This document shows positions 57,157-64,000 of a stretch of 64,000 bases of DNA, one piece after another (position 1 is the first letter of the stretch; every line of letters begins with the position of its first letter). The notes below the pieces were generated by a model. That model had not been told where the DNA came from. It did not search any database and worked only from the letters and a program-made list of their open reading frames with translations. The position numbers and the translations under genes were made by a program. The DNA is from Zygaena filipendulae (Eukaryota > Arthropoda > Insecta > Lepidoptera > Zygaenidae): contig OU015662.1 of assembly GCA_907165275.2 (NCBI GenBank), forward strand, positions 11,002,501 through 11,066,500, read 5' to 3'.

Positions 57157-57602
57157 TCTGGTATATCAAGGTATTATTCGCAAAACCAGGCAGTGTTTCT
57201 ATCGTGTTGGTAAGATAGAGTAACCATAGAGGTAAGATATTATATTCTGTGAGTATACCCACGTGATATCGCGCACAGCCGCGCGGCGGGTGACCAACTG
57301 ACCGCTGACCATTGATCAGCCTCTATTAATGAACGTCTCCATACGCCGCCATTGTCGGCGGCACAAAGACTTTATTAAGATCAGATTACATCTTATTTGT
57401 TGTTGATTGTCAAGCAGGTTGGTAGTTGCGTCGGAGCAATAGACGGACGACGGACATATCTATAAACATAGAAGTTCATTCTAATAAACTAAGGAGTGAT
57501 AGTTTCAATACGATTCATTCCGTTCTAAAAAAAAGTTCTAGCGATATCATAAGCCCTCAAGTAGGTACTAACGCTAAATATGGTACCAATATTTATTAAG
57601 AC
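57157..57602. other. No recognisable gene
   Basis: Contains a GC-rich, repeat-free patch at about 57260-57370. Confidence 0.35.
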
Positions 57603-57745
57603 CTTACAATTAAGCACCCGCAAACACACTTTCTGCAGATCTTGAAGGTTGTCTGGCAGAAAATGCCACAGCGGCATTAAGTCCGCCTTTTGTACCATAT
57701 TGTGCAAAAAGTTTAAATAAATAAATAATAAATAAATATTTATTA
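57603..57745 (+). mobile_element. LINE 3' tail with (TAAA)n
   Basis: It reads through TTTCTGCAGATCTTGAAGGT, GCGGCATTAAGTCCGCCTTT and GTGCAAAAAGTTTAAATAAA into repeated TAAA. It is the complement of 43192-43325, so two copies of one LINE family. Confidence 0.6.
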
Positions 57746-59022
57746 TTATAATTTGTAGGCTAGGAAATATCTATATAGAGGACATAATATTTTTAATTTA
57801 TTTATCAGGCACTCTTCTCTGACATTAGTCTGACTGAAGACATTTTTTTCCATCGCATCGTGAGTCAATCATTCGTAAGTGGACCAATTACAAAACATGA
57901 AAAGCCATAGATCATCGGCGTCCGCGATGGGATGGCGACCGATCGAGCATTCCAATTATTTAGCTTATTTAGCCATTTTAATTTACCAAGATAATTATTA
58001 CCGTCTTAAAATTATAATCAGACGAGCACCTTTAGCCTGTTGAAGTAAAAATTTAATTAGGAAAAAAAATGCAAAGGAATTTCCCCCGGGTGCGAATTTC
58101 TGCGTCGCGACAAATGTATAGGTACCTCCCTTAGTTGATACCTATCTATTGATTGCTTGGAAATTGGAATATCTTTATTCACAACGGTCTGTAAACGCTT
58201 CTCCTTTTACTAAGAATAAGTTTTTAAAGTGCACCTTGTTGTAAATTATTGCGATCAGTCACTGCAGCTCTCCGTCTTCAAGGCAAGAATTTTAAAGTTT
58301 ATTTCATTGCTGATGAACTAATCTTATGCCGATTGCGATTGTGATAGTATGACTTGATAGAGTTCTCGTTTTATATATTCAAAGGTCGGGAGTAATATCA
58401 CCGGAACTGAATTTTAAGAGTTTTATAATGGAATCAAACTGAGAAAACGTCCACACGTTGCAAAATTCAGAAGCGATAAAAAATGAGTGTGCGCACTGCC
58501 CTTCCACTATGGCAATCTGGGCCCGCGTGGGGAACTATCGTCAGCGTTAGGTTAGGCCTGTGGCCCCACATTGAGGATTAATTATGGTTATAAGAGGCTG
58601 ATTATGATTATAAGATTGAGGTGAAGGCTAAGATAGCCTCCATAAGCTTTCTCATTAACAATTTTCGCCGGTTCTGACTTTACCTAGCTGGTCCTTTGCA
58701 AATTTCTCCCATCTCTCAGTCCATCTTGGGCCTTGTGATCTAAAGATCCGTTCTGCAGCTTACGCAAATCACAAAACTATATCGCTCCTGTTATAGAAGT
58801 CAGCTCCCTTATACCCCTTATATCCCTTAATGCGAGTATACTAGTGAGTAGTGTTGATATATAGCGGCCGTGGGAGGAACCTTATCGAGGCAAGAATGCC
58901 ACGGTTCTGTATTTTGATTTCGGAGCTTTCAATCAAATCGCATCTGCAAATTCGATGAACGCCAATAAAGAGCTTTTTTACCTTAGATAATCGTCTGAAT
59001 TCAACATGAGCAATATTATAAA
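57746..59022. other. No recognisable gene
   Basis: AT-rich to balanced DNA with no motif-bearing frame. Confidence 0.4.
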
Positions 59023-59262
59023 CTAGCTGTGCCCCGCGGTGTCACCCGCATGAAAGGTTTTTATACAACAACTTTCTTTCCCGACATCCGATTTCAATGA
59101 AACAAAGTCTATATGTAGCTCCAGGTCAAGCTTAAACTACCTGTGAAAACCGCATGACAATCGGTTCAGTAGATGCGGAGATTATCGCGAACAGACAGAC
59201 AGAAAAGAATTTTTTTTTTTGGGCTTGGTTACTCTTCTTTTATCGCCCCTCTCAATTTTAGG
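59023..59262 (-). mobile_element. Helitron-like repeat with a different interior
   Basis: In reverse it ends in CTAG (59023-59026) preceded by GCGGTGTCACCCGC. The interior (CTCCAGGTCAAGCTTAAACT, CGCGAACAGACAGACAG) matches 49055-49235. Confidence 0.55.
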
Positions 59263-61829
59263 TAAAAATATTCAATGTACAGAATCGCAGATTTTACTCT
59301 ATTATAGTATATGGATACCTACCTCTAAAATATTACATTACAACAAAAAGGAAAGTTTAAGGCAGAAAAAAACGCTTTTCTTTTTTTTGTTAATATTCGC
59401 AAAGTCCAGGTGGCATGGCGAGTCGGTTGTGGCGTGCAAAGTATCCGGTTGCAGGTTCCACTCCCGCTTACCTGCGAACTGAGGTTGTGTGGTACACGTA
59501 CACCGTGTATCTTACCACATCTTTGAATGTTATACCATGAGAGAACCGCTGTTGTTAGCATAGAGGGAGAAAATAATGACACAATGAATTCACGAACGTC
59601 AGTAAGTTGGTCACAACTTATCCAGAAAAAAAAATAAGAAGAAGAAGAATACTCTATGAAGTTTAAGGTAAAGATTACGATAAATAGATTTTTGATAGGA
59701 AATTTACCATAGGTAACCTCAAAATCTCTGACGAGTTTCCTAATAGGTACCTATTCAGTATTCCACGACATATTATGATGAGTTAGTACGTGGTATGGGA
59801 TTGGGGACCAAGTAGATCCGGGTGTTGTGTTGTTAAATATAGTACATACATAGGTACAACTCCGTGAAATCAGTGGCGTTCGTAATGAGGACATCAATGC
59901 CCAATAAAAAAGGGGAAATTTACCTACTTGGAATAAGTAGGCACCTACTTTTTTCATTCGCAAAAAGTACAATCTCGATCGCCATTCGCTCGCGTCGCTT
60001 ATCGACTTAATTAATGCATATTAATAGTACCTATAGTAAAATTACCACAATACAGATATCGGATTACCGAAACTTAGAAAAAAATCTTTTCGCGGTAAAA
60101 CGCGTTAAAAACATGGTCCGAAAAATTATGGCTCAAATTATAAGCGAAGCGAGAATGTTTTTGAGTTATTTGTAATTTTTTCCGAAAACTGTAACATATT
60201 GTTTAATTAAACGATTATGAAAAAAATAGGTAACTATATCGCTCGGGATAAAATTTCAAATTAAAATAAAATTCAGTTAGAGACTAAATCCATTTATTGA
60301 TAAAGACAATATTTTTACTACAACCGCTTTCAAAAGTTCTTAACCCTCGGGAACTCTGTAATTAGCACAGGGAATAGACAGTTGTTTACAACGTGTTAAT
60401 GAATTAACCAAAAACACCCCGTTTAAAAAAATAAACAATAATGTGACTAAAATACAAGTTATGTCAAAAAAAATAATAGTTTAAAAGTTATTCAACATTA
60501 GTTTGGAGGTGACCTGTCTACGAAATTTCAATACGCCCGCACCTACGTGTCATTTAGACGTGGGCTAGTAAGTGATCGATTCCGAAGTCGATTCTGAGCC
60601 AACTACTTTCTAGTTTTCAGTTGATTCATTAACACGTTGTATAAGGCATAGTTCACCCGCTCAAGTTCCTGACTTAGCCCACAGTAACCGGATACCTAGC
60701 TCTGACCGACGTCGCCTCGCTTCCAGCCCCTAATTTCACGTCTCATTACCCCATTTCCATGTTCCTTTTTTTGAATCAAACCGCCGCCTCGTGCGCTTGG
60801 GCAAATTTTCGACATAAAATTGTAAACTCATTACGATCATTCGTACCGTAAACGAATGGGTATCGATTACGGCAATTATTATATCGAGTGCACTCGGATC
60901 TATGTAGGTACTATCTACTGTTCTTCCAAGTAGAATATGATACGTTTTATGGCGCTATTGTATAATCACAGTGTTTACCTAACTACGCGTGGCATCTTTA
61001 GGAGCATATAAAATTACCTACATTATATTATCCTGACTTGAATGACTGAAAACTGTTTTTTGATATTATACTAATAATAGACAAAATAAAGTTTATTTCA
61101 AGTGAGAGAGTAAAAATGTGTTGCTTATACGAATCTCTAAGGTAGCATAAATAAGGCGTAGCAAGAAACGAACTTGAAAATAATCTCTTTTAAAAAAATT
61201 AAGTACGAAGTTAGAAGAGTTTACATATTAGGTATCTATCTATGTTATTGTGTTCAATTTTTTTTTGTTTTTTATTTACTTTCACGAATACAAACAACAC
61301 ATACAAAAGATTTACAAAAATATGATAAAGTGAGTTTTAAATATGTGTCAACAACGTATTCACCAACTGATTGAAAAGTGTAACTACGGTTGCGATGCGA
61401 CTTACGATAAGTACATAAACGCGTCTATGCGGAAATAAATAAATATAACATAAACCTAAATACACATAAACACAAATACACATAAATTAATTATATACAT
61501 ACATAGATAGATACATAATTGTTCAACGTTGGAGTGAAAATTTAGGAAGAGCTGACCAATTTTGAGAAGCGACGATTACAGGAAAATTACTTGTCAGGGG
61601 AAAAAAATCAAATGGTTACCTAATGCGACGTCTAGTATTTGTAGGTACGTGTGCTAAATGTAGTCAACGTCTGTGACAAACTTAGTGCGTTTCTCGAAAC
61701 GCGCCTATGCCTACATCAAATGAATTAATCTTTGAATACTGCACGAGGTGTTAATGAAACGAGTTCCAAAAATTGCTGCCGCAATGATTCGCTCTACGGC
61801 CGGCGCGGATTCTTAGCGTTTCAGCTGAA
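59263..61829. other. No recognisable gene
   Basis: Mainly AT-rich. A tRNA/SINE-like line, GGTTGCAGGTTCCACTCCCG, is at about 59449-59468. A balanced patch lies at 60620-60800. No supported gene. Confidence 0.4.
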
Positions 61830-62133
61830 CTAGGGATGTTACGGAGGTTGTTTTATCGGAACCGAAGTGGGAATCGGAGTTTTTAAATTTGATTTGTCGG
61901 AGTTATAACTGGAATCGGAGTCAGAGGTGGCGGCAGAAGAGAGATGTGGGTATTAGTGGCCATCCGTATTGTGTAACTACAAGTGAAAGAGTAATCGATG
62001 ACAGAAAGGAAGGAGGTGTGTTCGTACACGTCGACGCTTCGACGACGCTTCGATTAAAACCTCCCTAACCTGTAATATCAATCGGAAGTTCCGACTTATC
62101 GGAGTCGGAGTCGATGCTCTGTAACATCCCTAG
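61830..62133. mobile_element. Inverted-repeat element with CTAGGGATGTTAC ends
   Basis: CTAGGGATGTTACGGAG at the left is matched in reverse by CTCTGTAACATCCCTAG at the right. The interior has many GGAGTC/GGAATC words. TAGGGATG ends are often seen in hAT-like MITEs, but no 8-bp duplication is visible. Confidence 0.55.
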
Positions 62134-62403
62134 TCTCTGCTATCCTCGGATGCGCAGGCGACGGTGCCTCGTTAACATTTCTCGCGACAATTACTGAGCG
62201 AGCGGAGCTGACACAACGGTAACCGCTTGCCAGTGACAAAAAACAAAATAGCCACCCATTATCTCTTAACATGTGAACTGCGATTAAGTAATTTTTTTTT
62301 ATTAAGCAGTTACAGCTAGAAAGCGCTTGATGGTGTGCGAGGACGCGTGTCGAGCAGTAAACGGTGAATCTGTAAAATCTGGGTACCACAGCTCGTACAC
62401 AAA

Positions 62404-62620
62404 AACTGGCTGTCCCCGCGCGGTTTCACCCGCGATAATTTCGGAGATCCCGCGGAATTGTTCCATACAAACTCTGCAACGCATTTTTTATCCCCTTAGG
62501 GGTTGAATTTTCAAAGATCGTTTGCTATCGGATGCCTACGTCATCCAAGTTTCAGGTCTCTACGATCAGCGGTTTAGGCTGTGCGTTGATCCGTCAGTCA
62601 GTCATTCAGGACAAAGCTTT
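62404..62620 (-). mobile_element. Helitron-like repeat with divergent interior
   Basis: It has GCGCGGTTTCACCCGCGATA near the left edge (the CTAG end is changed to CTGG) and GTTTCAGGTCTCTACGATCA in the interior. Confidence 0.45.
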
Positions 62621-62825
62621 GCATATCTAAAGATGGTTGCAGTTATTTTTTCTTTGTTGTGGAATTTGGTACAATCATTGTTATTAAAGCAGCCAGCATC
62701 AAATTTAAAATGATTTTTTTAATTGGCCGCGAGACCTAGTGGTAAAGCAAAAATTTAGTATAACTAGGCAAGTTGTCTATGTAAGTGAAAATTTTTTGAG
62801 CACGTGGAGAGAATTTTTTTTTTTC

Positions 62826-63005
62826 TACGTGGTCCTCGTGATTTTATCTGCGTTAATTTCAGAGTTACCGTTGGCATTTAAGGATAAAAATATTCTATAA
62901 CCTTTTCTATACCCCCTGACAACGTGTATGTCAAATTTCATGATAAAAGGTAGATAATTAAGCCGTGAAAAGTTAACATATAGACAGACGGACGGACTAA
63001 TTTTT
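62826..63005 (-). mobile_element. Helitron-like repeat, diverged
   Basis: It has TTATCTGCGTTAATTTCAGAG at the left and CCCCTGACAACGTGTATGTC in the middle, both family blocks in reverse, and ends near TTATAATATTAATATG. Confidence 0.45.
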
Positions 63006-64000
63006 TAATTTATAATATTAATATGTAATATTTACTGCAGGATTGAAAAGCTGAAGTTAAAAATCTCTAGTCTACAGGTAACCTATACCTTCCTTCAATC
63101 GTGAAAAAAAAAGAAAAAGCCCGAATCCAAGTAGCCACTGTCTATAGATTTCACTATGTCCTGTTGCAGGTTGTAACGAAGACGTGAGTAGACCAGTAGG
63201 TCCGTATCGCAGGTGGGCGCGGCGACTCGCTGACCGAGTCAGCGGAGCGTGCTCTCTGCGATGCGCCTGGACACCGCGCCTGCAACCGATACGTGATACC
63301 ACGCCACCACGGCCAATACAGTGGCGGACAAAACTGTAATTTGGTTCATTATCGATAAATATGGAAGAAAAATATTTTTCGTCTAGTCAGTCGGATAGGT
63401 TTTTAAACTTAAAAAGAAAAAGGAAGGGTTTCTCAATTCCTCTGTTGTAGATTTAGGTGAATTTATATCCGGTTTTTTAATTATTCTTTTGGCTTGGTCC
63501 TGTAGATAAAAATGTAATAAAAATTTGAAGAATACCTATCGCTTTTTGTTGTATAAAAAGCCAAACTACTCAATAACATAAAACATTACCTACGCGGAAT
63601 TCATAACCGTACCTACGTGAAATCATGCTTTTTTGACTTATCATAAAATTCTTTTCATCTCAACGGTTACTAAATTATGGAAAATATTAATGCTTGCATT
63701 TCTGCAAAATTTATCTGTTTTAAAACCAATAATAATTTGCAACTACTTATAATTAGTAGGGTGCGTAGACATGGTACAACACGAGGCACGAAAACTGCGC
63801 AAATCCCCGCAAATCCCGTTGGATCCCTTCGGATCGCATGCGGCGGGAGCTTGCGGGATCGAGTTACACGCTAATGGAGCGTGAACGGCTGAACGGGACG
63901 GAGCCGTGTGCGCGCTGCCTCGCATCGCAGACAGACAGACCTACTGCCTCGGATATCCTATACCTAAGCGCTGAGCGTACATCCTGGCGACACACTGACT
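63006..64000. other. No recognisable gene
   Basis: GC-richer patches (63140-63320 and 63770-63960) with hairpin-forming CGACTCGCTGACCGAGTCAG lie in AT-rich DNA. The frames on both strands are short. The window ends here without a recognised feature. Confidence 0.35.

Noticed and set aside
59401..59480. tRNA or SINE promoter-like segment (GGTTGCAGGTTCCACTCCCG)
   Set aside because: The B-box-like part departs from consensus and no cloverleaf or A box can be built around it.
63143..63310. GC-rich hairpin region near the right end as a structured RNA
   Set aside because: Only a short stem (CGACTCGCTGACCGAGTCAG) is visible, and composition alone explains the rest.

Overview
The window reads as AT-rich insect nuclear DNA, most likely from a moth or butterfly. 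The main reason is the density of short interspersed repeats that end in CTAG|T after a hairpin of the GCGGGTGAAACCGCGG type, which I know as typical of lepidopteran genomes. Tails of RTE-type and other LINEs and several families of small inverted-repeat transposons point the same way. I found no convincing exon of a host protein-coding gene. The open frames outside the retrotransposon are short, lack family motifs and mostly lie inside repeats. The window is therefore probably intergenic or deep inside an intron.

Layout. At 0-10.8 kb there are scattered MITEs (3261-3564, 5868-6106, 6184-6347, 8461-8969, 9606-9842), an RTE LINE remnant (4430-4833) and Helitron-like fragments. At 10.8-15.4 kb an old non-coding repeat is split by a young Ty3/Gypsy retrotransposon (11137-14989). 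That element has identical 157-bp LTRs and a GAACT target duplication, and encodes gag, protease and integrase, but its reverse transcriptase is cut short. At 15.4-29.5 kb there are further MITE copies (families with TTA/TAA duplications, 4-bp duplications, or paired TGACGTCA sites) between apparently unique stretches. A complete tRNA-His(GTG) gene lies at 29607-29678. From 32.5 to 34.5 kb there are more MITEs, one holding an 8-bp microsatellite.

The most striking object is at 34884-41035: a 6.15-kb foldback element flanked by a 10-bp direct repeat (CTTATGCAAC). Its long inverted arms are built from about 154-bp units, each with a GAACT motif spaced exactly 31 bp apart. Its centre is an array of about 20 head-to-tail 150-bp satellite units, and it has no recognisable protein gene. 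The architecture recalls Drosophila FB (MULE-NOF) elements. From 41 to 64 kb come more Helitron-like copies, LINE tails, a TTA MITE (45940-46168), a strong 149-bp-arm inverted repeat (51826-52209), and long stretches where I see nothing beyond AT-rich DNA and a few GC-richer islands that might be regulatory.

The only genes supported are the tRNA and the two retrotransposon reading frames. The rest of the annotation is a transposon fossil record with clear nesting: retrotransposon inside old repeat, MITE inside MITE, satellite inside foldback element.
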